Assembly (NCBI GenBank): GCA_900549025.1
Contig: URMZ01000005.1
Span: forward strand, 1 to 64,000
Length of the DNA: 64,000 bases
Reading direction: 5' to 3'
Origin: an uncultured Collinsella sp.
GTDB lineage: Bacteria > Actinomycetota > Coriobacteriia > Coriobacteriales > Coriobacteriaceae
The notes beneath the pieces are model-generated. The model made no database searches, was not told the origin of the DNA, and saw only the letters and a list, made by a program, of their open reading frames with translations. This document shows, in pieces, positions 26,105-35,650 of this stretch. The position numbers and the translations under genes are program-made. The stretch's first letter is position 1; each line of letters begins with the position of its first letter.

Positions 26105-27877
26105 TTACTCACCTTTCCGATAGATCTCCAGTGCCTTTTTAAGGTATTTGGCACCGTAATTGAAGTAGATATAGAGCCACTCGCCCACGAAGTCACCTTC
26201 GGCTTCTTTCAGAAGAGACCAGAGGTACCAGCACCATCCTGCAAGCGCAATGTGCGCATAGTTATGCGCAACTTCGTTGTTTGTTGCCTTGCGCCCAAAA
26301 TATGCATCAAGCGCGCGATCGACTTCATCTTCGGAAAGCTCGCAGCAGACACTGCACGTTCCAAAATCGTTTGCGTAATCGCTCATGCCAGCATATTCCC
26401 AGTCAATGAGATAGTACTTGTCGTTCTCATCGATAAGGAAATTGAGGTAAAAGAAGTCATTGTGACAAAGGCATTTTGGCGCATTGTCGGCCTGAACAAA
26501 GTGCTCCAATTCATCGATTTCGGCGGCCATTTCCCTGTAGCCTGGAATGTCGATGGGACCTTTTTCCAGAAGAAGTGATTCGTAGCGCTTCGCTTCGAGG
26601 TAGAAGTCAAATTCGGTTTCGACATTTGCACCGCTCTCGTGAAGCGAACGACACATCTGCATCATTCGATTCATTTGGGCAGCATCATGCGGATCAGGCT
26701 GCTTTGCGTTGGGTACAAACTTCGAAATTTTCCAACCGCGCTTTGGGTCCTCATGAATGAACGTATCGTCAAGGCCGAGTTCCTTGGCCTTTTTAAGTGC
26801 GGCTACTTCTCCATTTCTGTTAATAAGCAGTTCGGTTCCGACTCCCGGATGGCGGTAAACGTACTCTCCATCATTGGTTCTAAAGTGGCACGATAGATTC
26901 GTAAGGCCTTGTTTAAGGGGATAAACGTCGTGAATCTCTGATTTGGAACAGCCGAGCACTTGCTCGATGTTATCGAAAATGTCGGAGTCAACGTTTTCGA
27001 TAAAATGCGGATCAAAGACACGCAGCTCATCAAGAGAATCGAATTCGTTAATCTCGCCCTCAGGATACTTTTTGATCACCATATCGAGCTCCTTGATGTG
27101 CTCGATATATAGATCTTCCCAAAGCTTGTCCGTTGTTTCCGGCTTGTTATATTCCGTTTCAAGAATCTGCTTAAACGCAAGCGAGAAGGCTTTATCAAAG
27201 TAGACATGCCCGAGCATGTACCATGCGTCGGAGCCGCCAATCGTAACGTTGGTGATTCTATCCATTGCTCCCGTTTGAATGCACCATTCTTTGGTGGCGC
27301 CTTCAGCATATTGAGCAGAATAAAATGCTTTCCAAACATATGCCTCAAACGGATTGTTTAGAAGGTAATCATCGCTTGAACAAATATAGGTGTTTCCAAG
27401 CCGCTCTTTTACGCACATAAGCGATGCGTGGTTATTTTTGGATGCATATTCGTTGTTGACGACAATCGAGACGCCGAACTTGCTTTCGAGATAGAAGAAA
27501 TATTCTTTTTTATAGCCGACAACGACGGTGATATTGCTGATACCTGCGTCTTGCAGCTGCCTAATCTGACGTTCGATGAGAATCTCACCACGTACCTTTA
27601 AAAGGCCTTTGGGCTTTTCATACGAAATGGGAGCAAAGCGGCTCGAAAGCCCCGCAGCCAATATCACTGCGTTTTCAACCTTATAGGGGTGAAGTGCTTC
27701 GTAACCGCTGTCGGTTAGGCTGTCCGATTCGAGAAGGCCCTCATTCGTAAGCTCTTTATTTGCTGCGTTTACCGATCCAAGTGAGAGGCCAGTGCGCTCG
27801 GCAACTTCTCGCTGGCTGGCATATGGGTTCTTTAGGTATTCGTACAGAACTGTAAAGTTACGCTTGGTCAGTTCCAC
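26105..27877 (-). CDS. Fusion: winged-helix regulator + LicC (CTP:phosphocholine cytidylyltransferase) + LicA (choline kinase)
   Basis: A 590-residue trifunctional protein. Residues 1-62 form a winged helix-turn-helix (SQREVAERTGLSLGSVNAANKEL, wing about 45-60). Residues 67-305 are LicC, with the nucleotide-binding LAAGLSSRF and YEKPKGLL and a product-site CSSDDYLL. Residues about 320-585 are LicA, with the Brenner-type CHNDFFYLNF and YLIDWEYAG of choline kinases. Together these would make CDP-choline and could sense pathway state at DNA. GTG 27877 is chosen because GGAGG lies 6 bases upstream and residue 1 is at the HTH start; the open frame extends to 27943. First gene of the lic operon. 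Confidence 0.9.
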   Translation of the reverse strand: MELTKRNFTVLYEYLKNPYASQREVAERTGLSLGSVNAANKELTNEGLLESDSLTDSGYEALHPYKVENAVILAAGLSSRFAPISYEKPKGLLKVRGEILIERQIRQLQDAGISNITVVVGYKKEYFFYLESKFGVSIVVNNEYASKNNHASLMCVKERLGNTYICSSDDYLLNNPFEAYVWKAFYSAQYAEGATKEWCIQTGAMDRITNVTIGGSDAWYMLGHVYFDKAFSLAFKQILETEYNKPETTDKLWEDLYIEHIKELDMVIKKYPEGEINEFDSLDELRVFDPHFIENVDSDIFDNIEQVLGCSKSEIHDVYPLKQGLTNLSCHFRTNDGEYVYRHPGVGTELLINRNGEVAALKKAKELGLDDTFIHEDPKRGWKISKFVPNAKQPDPHDAAQMNRMMQMCRSLHESGANVETEFDFYLEAKRYESLLLEKGPIDIPGYREMAAEIDELEHFVQADNAPKCLCHNDFFYLNFLIDENDKYYLIDWEYAGMSDYANDFGTCSVCCELSEDEVDRALDAYFGRKATNNEVAHNYAHIALAGWCWYLWSLLKEAEGDFVGEWLYIYFNYGAKYLKKALEIYRKGE

Positions 27878-27908
27878 TGCAGGCCTCCAATTAAGATGTT
27901 CATTGCTT

Positions 27909-27932
27909 AGGGAAAGAATAGAATGATTGAAC
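27909..27932 (-). promoter_or_regulatory. Spacer and -10 of the lic operon promoter
   Basis: Reading leftward, -35 TTGAAC (27938-27943, the right arm of the palindrome), a 17-base spacer and -10 TATTCT (27915-27920) form a promoter for the wHTH-LicC-LicA gene. The palindrome occupies the -35 and much of the spacer, the classic position of a repressor site. Confidence 0.55.
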
Positions 27933-27944
27933 GTTATGTTCAAT
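27926..27944. promoter_or_regulatory. Perfect palindromic operator between lic operon and repeat-protein gene
   Basis: ATTGAAC-GTTAT-GTTCAAT has 7-base perfect arms. Each arm contains TTGAAC, which is the -35 hexamer of the promoter reading in that direction. The nearest DNA-binding protein gene is the adjacent wHTH-LicC-LicA fusion, the obvious candidate ligand. Confidence 0.6.
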
Positions 27945-27954
27945 TTAATATATT
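27927..27954 (+). promoter_or_regulatory. Promoter of the repeat-protein gene at 28043
   Basis: -35 TTGAAC (27927-27932), 16-base spacer, -10 TATATT (27949-27954). The -35 is the left arm of the shared palindrome, so a protein bound there would block both directions. Confidence 0.55.
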
Positions 27955-28042
27955 AATCTACATAGACTGAACAGACAGTAACGAAAATCAATCCTGGAAT
28001 GTGGATTAAAATAAAAAAATGAGATATCTGGGAGGGTCGCTT

Positions 28043-30214
28043 ATGTATCGATTCGAAAAGAAGGCCACGCTTGTTTGTGCTGCTGCGTCATTAATCACTG
28101 CTTGCTGCTTGCCCCTGAGTGCGAATGTCGCGTTTGCACAGGATTCCGTTGAGGCTCAGAGTATTGAGTCAAAAGCGGATTTTTCTTCTGTGGTTTCCGA
28201 TGATTTGCAACCTGATAATTCTTCCGTCATAAAAGATGGCTGGCAACGAGACGAGTCGTCTGGAGTTTGGTATTACGGAAAAAACGGTAAACACCAAACC
28301 GGCTGGCTGCAAAGCGGGGGCTATTGGTATTGGCTTGATCCTGCCAATGATGGTGCAATGCAGACAGGTTATTTCAATGTGACCGATGATGGCGGTTTGA
28401 CTGCTTCGTTTTATGCGAATGACGGTAATGCCGCAACGCCTTTTGGCGCGCTATATCAGAACTGCTGGCTACGTAACACAGATGGAAATTGGTTTTATGC
28501 CAATGCTGGAGGCGATTTAGCTGCTGGTTGGTTTTATCAAGATGGCACATGGTATTACCTGGATCCTGTCACTCATATAATGCAGGTTGGTTTTGTCGAC
28601 CTCGGGAGTGGGAAATACTATTTAGATGCCTCGGGCGCTATGAAAACCGGCTGGATTCTCGTTGACGGGAATTGGTACTGGGCTTATTCATCGGGTGCCC
28701 TTGCTTCGTCATGGCAGACGATAGGTGGGGCTCGCTATTGTTTTGACTCACAGACGTTTATCATGTTCAAGGGTCGCCAAAAGATTGATGGATGCACCTA
28801 CATTTTTGGTGACTATGGCCTTGCAAATGGATGGTACAAGGATGGATCAGATTGGTATTACTGCTCCAACGGTATTGCGGCTACTGGCTGGAAACTCGTT
28901 AACGGCGCTTGGTATTATCTCGACCCAGCTTCCGACGGCAAAATGTTCGTTGGGTATTTAGACCTTGGTAACGCAGCATATTATTTGAACCCCAATGGAG
29001 CTATGGCTGTTGGCTGGGCTCAGTCCGAGAATGGCTGGTATCTAGCCTCTCAATCTGGTGCGCTTATTTCTGACTGGTATAAAGATGGCTCGAGCTGGTA
29101 TTACTTGGACCCTGTTAGCCATCTCATGAGAACGGGTTTATTTGAGGTGGGCGGCAGCGATTGTTTTGCAAACCAGAGCGGTAGGCTTGTGGTTTCAAGT
29201 TGGGTTACCGTTAATGACGGCGTTCAAAGATACGCTGATGATAATGGATATCTTTGCAAGGATGTGATTCGCGAAAACGGCACTATCCTAAAAACCGCTG
29301 GAGCTGATGGCTGGCAGGTTGCGTCCGGCTGGGTTAATGTCGCAAACCTAAGGTTTTACGCTGAGCCCGGAACGGGTGCCATTCATCTTGGATGGTTACA
29401 GATTGACGGCGATTGGTATTGGCTTGATGCTGATTCTGGCGTAATGAAGACCGGATGGGTTTTTACTGGCGGAGCATGGTATTACCTAAACGCTGACGGA
29501 AAAATGGCAACTGGTTGGAAATGCCTGAATGGAACATGGTATTACCTTGAGTCCAATGGCAGCATGCATGCTGGCTGGCTTAAAGATTCGGGTAAGTGGT
29601 ATTGGCTAGACGGTAGCGGCGCTATGGCAACGGGTGCAAGAACCATCGATGGCGTTCGTCGAGTTTTCTGGAGCGATGGTCAGTGCGACAAAGTTGGCTG
29701 GCAAAAACCATCCCAGTATCCTCAGGTCAGTTCTTGGACTGTTCAGCTGCCTAGCTATTGCACCGGATACTTTACCTATGTGACCCCTTCTCGCATTTCT
29801 GTCGAAGCAACGCGGGAAGATTGCGTGAACGCCTTTATCCAGCGCGCCTATGAGTATATCGGTACGCAATATATTGAGCCTTGGTCTACCGCTCCCGGTG
29901 GAGCTGTTGATTGCTCTGGTTTTGTCTTGCAGTGCCTTTATGCTACTGGCATGGATATGGGTGTTTACAACCCTTATAACCATCGCTGGGATCCAAGCCA
30001 AACCTACAATTCCATGAATTGGTATCGAAGCAATATCTTTATGCCCGTGAGCACGAGCTCGATTCAACGCGGCGATGTAATTTATTATCGCGGGCATATC
30101 GCAATTGCACTTGGCGGCGGTATGATGATCGACTCCTGGCCTCATCAGGGTGTCGGAATTCATCCTATTAGCGCAAGGGGAAATGTAATCGGCGCAGCTC
30201 GTCCGTTTATTTAA
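28043..30214 (+). CDS. Choline-binding-type repeat protein with NlpC/P60 endopeptidase domain
   Basis: A 723-residue secreted protein. Signal peptide 1-32 (AFA-QD); about twenty-four wall-binding repeats from about 70 to 565; C-terminal NlpC/P60 domain (about 590-723) with Cys624 in AVDCSGFVLQCLY, His685 in YYRGHIAIALGGG and a final polar residue region. The VDCSGF and GH-A-ALG motifs are canonical, so a gamma-D-glutamyl-type peptidoglycan endopeptidase is likely. ATG 28043 is chosen over 28019 because GGGAGGG lies 6 bases before it. It is divergent from the lic operon and shares its palindrome, so it may be regulated with phosphocholine synthesis. Confidence 0.92.
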   Translation: MYRFEKKATLVCAAASLITACCLPLSANVAFAQDSVEAQSIESKADFSSVVSDDLQPDNSSVIKDGWQRDESSGVWYYGKNGKHQTGWLQSGGYWYWLDPANDGAMQTGYFNVTDDGGLTASFYANDGNAATPFGALYQNCWLRNTDGNWFYANAGGDLAAGWFYQDGTWYYLDPVTHIMQVGFVDLGSGKYYLDASGAMKTGWILVDGNWYWAYSSGALASSWQTIGGARYCFDSQTFIMFKGRQKIDGCTYIFGDYGLANGWYKDGSDWYYCSNGIAATGWKLVNGAWYYLDPASDGKMFVGYLDLGNAAYYLNPNGAMAVGWAQSENGWYLASQSGALISDWYKDGSSWYYLDPVSHLMRTGLFEVGGSDCFANQSGRLVVSSWVTVNDGVQRYADDNGYLCKDVIRENGTILKTAGADGWQVASGWVNVANLRFYAEPGTGAIHLGWLQIDGDWYWLDADSGVMKTGWVFTGGAWYYLNADGKMATGWKCLNGTWYYLESNGSMHAGWLKDSGKWYWLDGSGAMATGARTIDGVRRVFWSDGQCDKVGWQKPSQYPQVSSWTVQLPSYCTGYFTYVTPSRISVEATREDCVNAFIQRAYEYIGTQYIEPWSTAPGGAVDCSGFVLQCLYATGMDMGVYNPYNHRWDPSQTYNSMNWYRSNIFMPVSTSSIQRGDVIYYRGHIAIALGGGMMIDSWPHQGVGIHPISARGNVIGAARPFI

Positions 30215-30257
30215 TTGATTTGCTGCAAGACGATCGATATCGGTTTGGGGGCCTGAA

Positions 30258-32327
30258 ATGAATGTCAGGATTGAACATCGAATTTGTTGGCGAGTAATTG
30301 GCTTGATGCTATTTTCCGCCTTGCTCTCAGTTTCCGTCCCCGCATTTTCTTGCACTGCCTATGCCGTGGAAGAGGGGGCGGATAACGGTGTCGTAGAGCG
30401 CGACTCGACAGGAGGGTCGGGAGCATTTGTCGGTGGCGGTTGCTCTCAAGACTCCAGTGATTGTGCCGGCAAAACAACGGAAGATTCGAGCCTACAGGTT
30501 GTCGAAAGCCAAGACCCGTCGACGACAGAAAAACTATCTGGATGGCAATGGAACGGTTTGTCCTGGTACTACTATCTAGACGGCTGTCGTTTGACCGGAA
30601 TGCAGAATATTGACGACTCGTTGTACTACTTGGACCCCGCTCGTGACGGCGCAATGAGCTGCGGCTGGATTTTTACTGAAAATAAGTGGTATTACGCGGG
30701 TCCATCAGGCGCTTTGGCAAGTGGTTGGCAGTTTATCGGAGGCCAATGGTACTGGTTTGACTCCTTTGACAGCTGTTCTATGGCTACTGGTCGACGTGTT
30801 ATTGATGGGCACCCTTATCTTCTTGGAACCTATGGACTGATTAATGGTTGGTGCCTTGATAACGGTTTATGGTATTGGGGAAACAATGGTGAAGTCTTAA
30901 CCGGCTGGCTTCAAACTGGCAATAATTGGTATTGGCTTGATCCCGCCAATGATGGTGCTATGTCTAGAGGAATCGTTTCTGTCGGTTCGTCTCTTTACTA
31001 TTTATCGGATTCCGGCGCAATGGCTGTTGGTTGGGCGTTTGATGGGACGGACTGGTATTACGCTGACGGTTCCGGCGCACTTGCATCGGGCTGGCGTTTG
31101 GTGAACGGCGTTTGGTATTGGCTCGATGTCGCAAATGACAATAGAATGGCTACCGGCTTTTATGTCATCGGATCCAACCGGTATCATTTTTCTTCAACGG
31201 GAGCGTTGTCACTTGGCTGGTTTATGAGCGATGGAGACTGGTATTACGCTGAGCCTTCTCAAGCGTCGGGCATTATAAAGACTGAATGGCTGAAGGACGG
31301 TGGTCAATACTATTATCTCGATCCTGCCGCCGACGGTAAAATGCTTCTTGGTCATTTTTCTGTAAATGGGAAAAGCTATTATGCAAAAGCTTCAGGCGCT
31401 GTTGCTTGTCGTGAATGGGTAGATGTCCAGGACTCGGTTCAGGATGAGCCATCTAAGGCTTTTGCTGGTTCTGATTGCTCATTGTGTGGAGCATTGCGTA
31501 ATGGAAAACTGTTTACATCAAACGGCGATGGCGAATTGGTCGAAGCTCACGGGTTTGTGATGCTTGGAGGCTGTAAGTTCTATGCTGATCCAACCGATGG
31601 CTCCCCCTGCGCTGGATGGAAGAACGTTAACGGAAAATGGTACTTTTTTGATGAGACCGCTGGCTATGCACGATCTGGCTGGCTGTACAAGGATGGCTCC
31701 TGGTTCTATTTAGATCCGTCCACTTATGCTATGAAAACCGGTTGGGTTGCCGTTAACGGATCTTGGTATTACCTGAATTCGTCTGGTTTCATGCAGACGG
31801 GATGGCTCAATCTGGGCGGCACCTGGTATTGGCTTGACGCTAGCGGCGCTATGGCTACTGGCTGGCGCGTTGTGGACGGGTCCTGGAATTACTTTATGGC
31901 AAACGGCGCGTGGGTGTCAGACTATATGGATGCTAAAGCTCAAAGTTATTCAAGCAATACAAATTGGCTGATACTTGTCGATACGTCGCGTTGCATTACG
32001 AGTATTTACACTGGATCCTGGAATAACTGGTCCTTAAACCGTCGATATGTATGTTCGACGGGAAAAGCTAGCACACCTACGGTGATAGGGGAGTATCAAG
32101 TCTACGGAAAGGGATATTCCTTTGGGCATGGATATACTTGCTATTACTACACGCAGTTCTATGGTGATTATCTGTTCCATTCTTCGCCCTACTACGTTAA
32201 CAGCAATCGCGTGATGGATCCCACGATGGGTGTTCCATCCTCTGCGGGATGTGTTCGCCTTGAGATTCAGAACGCAAAATGGATTTACGATAATATTCCT
32301 TATGGAACAAAAGTTGTTACGTATTAA
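30258..32327 (+). CDS. Choline-binding-type repeat protein with L,D-transpeptidase (YkuD) domain
   Basis: A 689-residue exported protein. Signal peptide 1-36 (AYA-VE), an acidic Ser/Thr spacer, about twenty-two repeats to about 555, then a YkuD domain (about 570-689). The catalytic region reads SSAGCVRLE with Cys665; family members have S-H-G-C, so the residue two before the cysteine is Ala663 instead of His. His641 in YLFHSSPYYV is kept. The domain would crosslink peptidoglycan (3-3 crosslinks) or attach proteins, if the substitution is tolerated. It starts 43 bases after the NlpC/P60 gene and is probably co-transcribed. Confidence 0.88.
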   Translation: MNVRIEHRICWRVIGLMLFSALLSVSVPAFSCTAYAVEEGADNGVVERDSTGGSGAFVGGGCSQDSSDCAGKTTEDSSLQVVESQDPSTTEKLSGWQWNGLSWYYYLDGCRLTGMQNIDDSLYYLDPARDGAMSCGWIFTENKWYYAGPSGALASGWQFIGGQWYWFDSFDSCSMATGRRVIDGHPYLLGTYGLINGWCLDNGLWYWGNNGEVLTGWLQTGNNWYWLDPANDGAMSRGIVSVGSSLYYLSDSGAMAVGWAFDGTDWYYADGSGALASGWRLVNGVWYWLDVANDNRMATGFYVIGSNRYHFSSTGALSLGWFMSDGDWYYAEPSQASGIIKTEWLKDGGQYYYLDPAADGKMLLGHFSVNGKSYYAKASGAVACREWVDVQDSVQDEPSKAFAGSDCSLCGALRNGKLFTSNGDGELVEAHGFVMLGGCKFYADPTDGSPCAGWKNVNGKWYFFDETAGYARSGWLYKDGSWFYLDPSTYAMKTGWVAVNGSWYYLNSSGFMQTGWLNLGGTWYWLDASGAMATGWRVVDGSWNYFMANGAWVSDYMDAKAQSYSSNTNWLILVDTSRCITSIYTGSWNNWSLNRRYVCSTGKASTPTVIGEYQVYGKGYSFGHGYTCYYYTQFYGDYLFHSSPYYVNSNRVMDPTMGVPSSAGCVRLEIQNAKWIYDNIPYGTKVVTY

Positions 32328-32477
32328 GTGATTTCTGCATCAATATCTTCAACGGAAGAATAAGTCGCATGTCTTTTGTAAGAGGGTCTAGTTTCGTACT
32401 GGTTTTATGAATGGACGATTCATCAAAGATATCTACTAAGTGGATTAATTAGTCTGGGCATTGGAGTAATTCAAGAG

Positions 32478-33563
32478 ATGAAAAAAACCTGTTTTGTTCT
32501 TAGTGGTAATGCGTATCTATGTCCTTATTTGTTTAACTTTTATGTCGATAATACTCCCGGGGAAAAATACCTTGTCTACTGGAATAGGGATGGCGTGGAA
32601 GAGACGCTAGGGTCGATTAAGGGCATTGAATATGCTAAGCCCTGCCCAGATACTGGTTTATTACGCAGGCTTTACAGTTATTTTGCCTATATGTTGTTTG
32701 TAAATAAACAGCTATTAAATAGTGATTTTGATCACATAGTTTTACTTAATACTATTGCTGGTTATTTTGCGTTTCCTGCACTACTTATTAAGTATCGCAA
32801 ACGCTATGTAATGGATGTTCGAGATTACGGAGGAGAGTTTAATCCGATTCTGGGTCTCATGTCTCGCGCTATAGTGTCCTTTGCTGGAATCGTGGTGCTT
32901 TCATCACGTTTTTATGCCGCTTTTCTCGCCCCTTCTGAATACAGTTATGTCCACAATCTGCAGCGACCGTCATTCTCTGATCTTGATGCTAGTTCATGCG
33001 TGAATAGTTTAAATGGCAATCCTTCTTTACCGATCGTGATTGCATTCATTGGTAGTGTTGGTCAGTATATTGAGCAACATGTTAAGTTGATCAATATGTT
33101 TAAAAATGATTCACGTTTCCGTTTGATGTTTGCAGGAGCTGGATCTGAAAAGCTAAAGGATTATTGTAGAAATAATCACGTAGAAAACGTCCAACTGTTA
33201 GGGAGGTTTGCACCTGAAAAAATGTACTCTTTATATACAGGAGTCAACATAATCCACAATCTGTACGGCAATGGGGATCCATTTCTCGATTACGCTATTT
33301 CTAACAAAATGTATATAGCTGCCCAGCTTCATATGCCAATTCTTGTTTGCCCGAATACCGCAATGGAAACAATGGCAAGTGATTATGGTATTGGTTTTAC
33401 ACTTGATTTAGATAATACAAATGTTAATTGGCCCGATTTATTGTTCGAATACTATACCGGTCTAGATTCGAATAGCTTTATTAAGGGTTGCGAGAAATTG
33501 TTAACCGATGCATATGATGACAATCAGAACTATTCGGATAGATATACTTCGTTCATTTCTTAA
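32478..33563 (+). CDS. GT-B glycosyltransferase (GT4-like), capsule type
   Basis: A 361-residue glycosyltransferase of GT-B fold by its layout: an N-terminal Rossmann half with VVLSSRFYAAFL at the hinge and a C-terminal half with IAFIGSVGQYIEQ, LMFAGAGSEKL and VQLLGRF-x-PEKMYSLY. This matches capsular polysaccharide GT4-like enzymes; the usual E-X7-E is not clearly visible. The gene is AT-rich like its right-hand neighbours and opens the variable polysaccharide block. Donor unknown. No strong ribosome site is seen before ATG 32478. Confidence 0.75.
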   Translation: MKKTCFVLSGNAYLCPYLFNFYVDNTPGEKYLVYWNRDGVEETLGSIKGIEYAKPCPDTGLLRRLYSYFAYMLFVNKQLLNSDFDHIVLLNTIAGYFAFPALLIKYRKRYVMDVRDYGGEFNPILGLMSRAIVSFAGIVVLSSRFYAAFLAPSEYSYVHNLQRPSFSDLDASSCVNSLNGNPSLPIVIAFIGSVGQYIEQHVKLINMFKNDSRFRLMFAGAGSEKLKDYCRNNHVENVQLLGRFAPEKMYSLYTGVNIIHNLYGNGDPFLDYAISNKMYIAAQLHMPILVCPNTAMETMASDYGIGFTLDLDNTNVNWPDLLFEYYTGLDSNSFIKGCEKLLTDAYDDNQNYSDRYTSFIS

Positions 33564-33577
33564 GGCTTGGTTTTTTA

Positions 33578-34402
33578 ATGACGAATGAAATTCTTTCTTT
33601 TGATGCGGTGAAACACGAAGAACTGAAAATCTTGGTGGAATTTCACGATTTTTGTGAGAAATATAATTTGTGCTATTCGCTGTCGTATGGAACTCTAATC
33701 GGTGCCGTGCGTCATAAGGGTTTTATCCCCTGGGATGATGATATAGATGTTGTCATGCCTCGGAAGGATTACGATAGGTTTCTTGGCCTAGTTCAAAGCG
33801 GTAGGTTTTCTCCGTGGCTTCGCGTTCAGGCTACAGAGATTGATGGGTATTTACCTTCATTCGCAAAAGTAATTAATCCTAAGATCTCCGTTCAGACAGA
33901 GAGAGATCGCCCTTCAGTTCCAGAATGGCTTTGGATAGATGTGTTCCCAATTGACGGTATATCCGATTCAAATCTAAAGGCCACTATTATGTTTTACGAA
34001 GTGAAATTGCTTGATTTGATTTGTATTGTATCAAGGCTCAACTTCCATTATCCACATCCGATTAGCATGAAAATTCTCATGGCTATTTTTTATCCCATTT
34101 CTCTAGTACTGCCTATAGAGAAATGGGCTTCCGAACGTTTACATAAACTTTCAAGAAAATATGATATTGGCGAAACAAAGAGAGCGGGACAAATCGGATG
34201 GGGGTTTGGTCTCAGGGAGGCTTTTCCAAATAGGTATTTTACGGATGTAATGGATGCGGAATTTGAGGGTCATCAATTTAAAATCCCAACTCATTATGAT
34301 GAGATGCTTACTCAACTTTATGGCGACTATATGACCATTCCTCCTGCTGATAAACAGGTGTCTCATCAATTAACTGCATCAGTTAATTCAAGAACGGAGT
34401 AA
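33578..34402 (+). CDS. licD: LicD-family phosphocholine transferase
   Basis: A 274-residue LicD-family protein. The signature region reads YSLSYGTLIGAVRHKGFIPW then DDDIDVVMPRKDYD, the nucleotidyltransferase-like metal site of LicD/fukutin enzymes, and a second landmark is DVFPIDG. LicD transfers phosphocholine from CDP-choline to a sugar on a teichoic acid or glycan. With licB and the LicC-LicA fusion it completes the pathway in this window. Its placement among glycan genes suggests the exported polysaccharide itself carries the phosphocholine. It starts 14 bases after the preceding GT. Confidence 0.92.
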   Translation: MTNEILSFDAVKHEELKILVEFHDFCEKYNLCYSLSYGTLIGAVRHKGFIPWDDDIDVVMPRKDYDRFLGLVQSGRFSPWLRVQATEIDGYLPSFAKVINPKISVQTERDRPSVPEWLWIDVFPIDGISDSNLKATIMFYEVKLLDLICIVSRLNFHYPHPISMKILMAIFYPISLVLPIEKWASERLHKLSRKYDIGETKRAGQIGWGFGLREAFPNRYFTDVMDAEFEGHQFKIPTHYDEMLTQLYGDYMTIPPADKQVSHQLTASVNSRTE

Positions 34403-35650
34403 TTGTTGGGTTCCGATAAAGTTCTTTCGATAAAGTCTAATATTTTATGGAGTTCTATTGGCTCGATTATCGGTTTATCTTGCCAATGGTTAATAAGCGT
34501 GCTGGTGGTTCGCCTATCCTTTGGTTTTTCTGATGCTGGCTTATACTCGCTTTCGATGTCTGTCTATGGCATTTTTTTCCCAATTGCTCAATATAGGATG
34601 TATACATATCAAGTTTCAGATGTTAATGGGGAAAACACGGTAGGGGAGTATCTTTCCTTTAGATTACTAACCATACTTTTATCACTTGCTTTGACTTTTG
34701 CTTATTCGCTATTTACTTGTCGCCCTGCTTCTGTTTTCTGCATTTTTCTCTACGGCTTATATAAAAGCGCCAACCAATTGATAGATGTCCTTCATGCTGC
34801 TGATCAGCAGTTCTCCCGGATGGATTATGTTGGAGTCTCACTTGCGCTTCAGGGAGCATTGTCTCTAGTTTTTTTCTGCGTTGCTTTATCTTGCTTTCGT
34901 TCGGTGCCGCTAGCTATATTTGCAATGTTTATTGCGGTCGTATTAGTTGGATGGATTTACGATTTGCCACGAACTACCGCCCTAACAAGCATTGTTGTTG
35001 GAATTAGCCGAAATAAGGCAAAGCGATTATTGATAACATGCTTGCCGGCTGTGGTTGCTGGCATAGCGGTTTCCGCGTCATCGTCAATTCCACGCCAATA
35101 TTTATCTTCTGCATTGGGGGATTCTGCTCTTGGGGTCTACTCGTCTATTGCGGCTCCTATTGCTATCATTCAAATGGGTGTTTCATATTTGTATAACCCC
35201 CTGCTGGGTTATTTCTCGAAAAGTTATTCAGATAAAGACAGGTGTTCTTTCTTTCGCCTATGCTTTGCCTGCTTACTTGGTGCGTTAATCATCGCCGTTG
35301 TGTTCGGTATTGGTTTTGAGGTGATTGGAAATAGCTTATTTTCATTTGTATTTGGTGAGGAAATACTACCTTTCATGTATTTAGTTCCACCTTTGATAGC
35401 TTCTGCTGTTTTGACTGGACTGATGTGGCTTGTCAATGATTTGTTGATTTCATTTAGGTATTTTTCGCATACCCTTGTTGCTGGCGTGTTGATGTTTATC
35501 GTTTCGCTAAGTTCAATGAAGTATTCCGTAGAAGTATTCAATTTAAATGGTGTTACAGTGTGTAGCTTAATATCTTGTCTTTTTGGACTTGTATATATGG
35601 TGGTCGTATTGTCTATCTTGTTGAGACGTCATTTTAATAATCTCGTTTAA
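34403..35650 (+). CDS. Wzx-like polysaccharide flippase (MATE/PST family)
   Basis: A 415-residue integral membrane protein with about 12-14 hydrophobic helices, beginning LWSSIGSIIGLSCQWLISVLV as PST-type flippases do, and with MDYVGVSLALQG and PRQYLSSALGDSALG in the typical central positions. It should move lipid-linked repeat units across the membrane. The start is TTG 34403 or TTG 34406; the latter sits 6 bases from GGAG and may be the true one. It overlaps or abuts the licD stop, showing translational coupling. Confidence 0.85.
   Translation: MLGSDKVLSIKSNILWSSIGSIIGLSCQWLISVLVVRLSFGFSDAGLYSLSMSVYGIFFPIAQYRMYTYQVSDVNGENTVGEYLSFRLLTILLSLALTFAYSLFTCRPASVFCIFLYGLYKSANQLIDVLHAADQQFSRMDYVGVSLALQGALSLVFFCVALSCFRSVPLAIFAMFIAVVLVGWIYDLPRTTALTSIVVGISRNKAKRLLITCLPAVVAGIAVSASSSIPRQYLSSALGDSALGVYSSIAAPIAIIQMGVSYLYNPLLGYFSKSYSDKDRCSFFRLCFACLLGALIIAVVFGIGFEVIGNSLFSFVFGEEILPFMYLVPPLIASAVLTGLMWLVNDLLISFRYFSHTLVAGVLMFIVSLSSMKYSVEVFNLNGVTVCSLISCLFGLVYMVVVLSILLRRHFNNLV

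Noticed and set aside
17500-32000. Dense short tandem-like units that could suggest a CRISPR or satellite array
   Set aside because: The units are in-frame coding repeats of about 20 residues with signal peptides and effector domains; spacing and variation fit wall-binding repeats.
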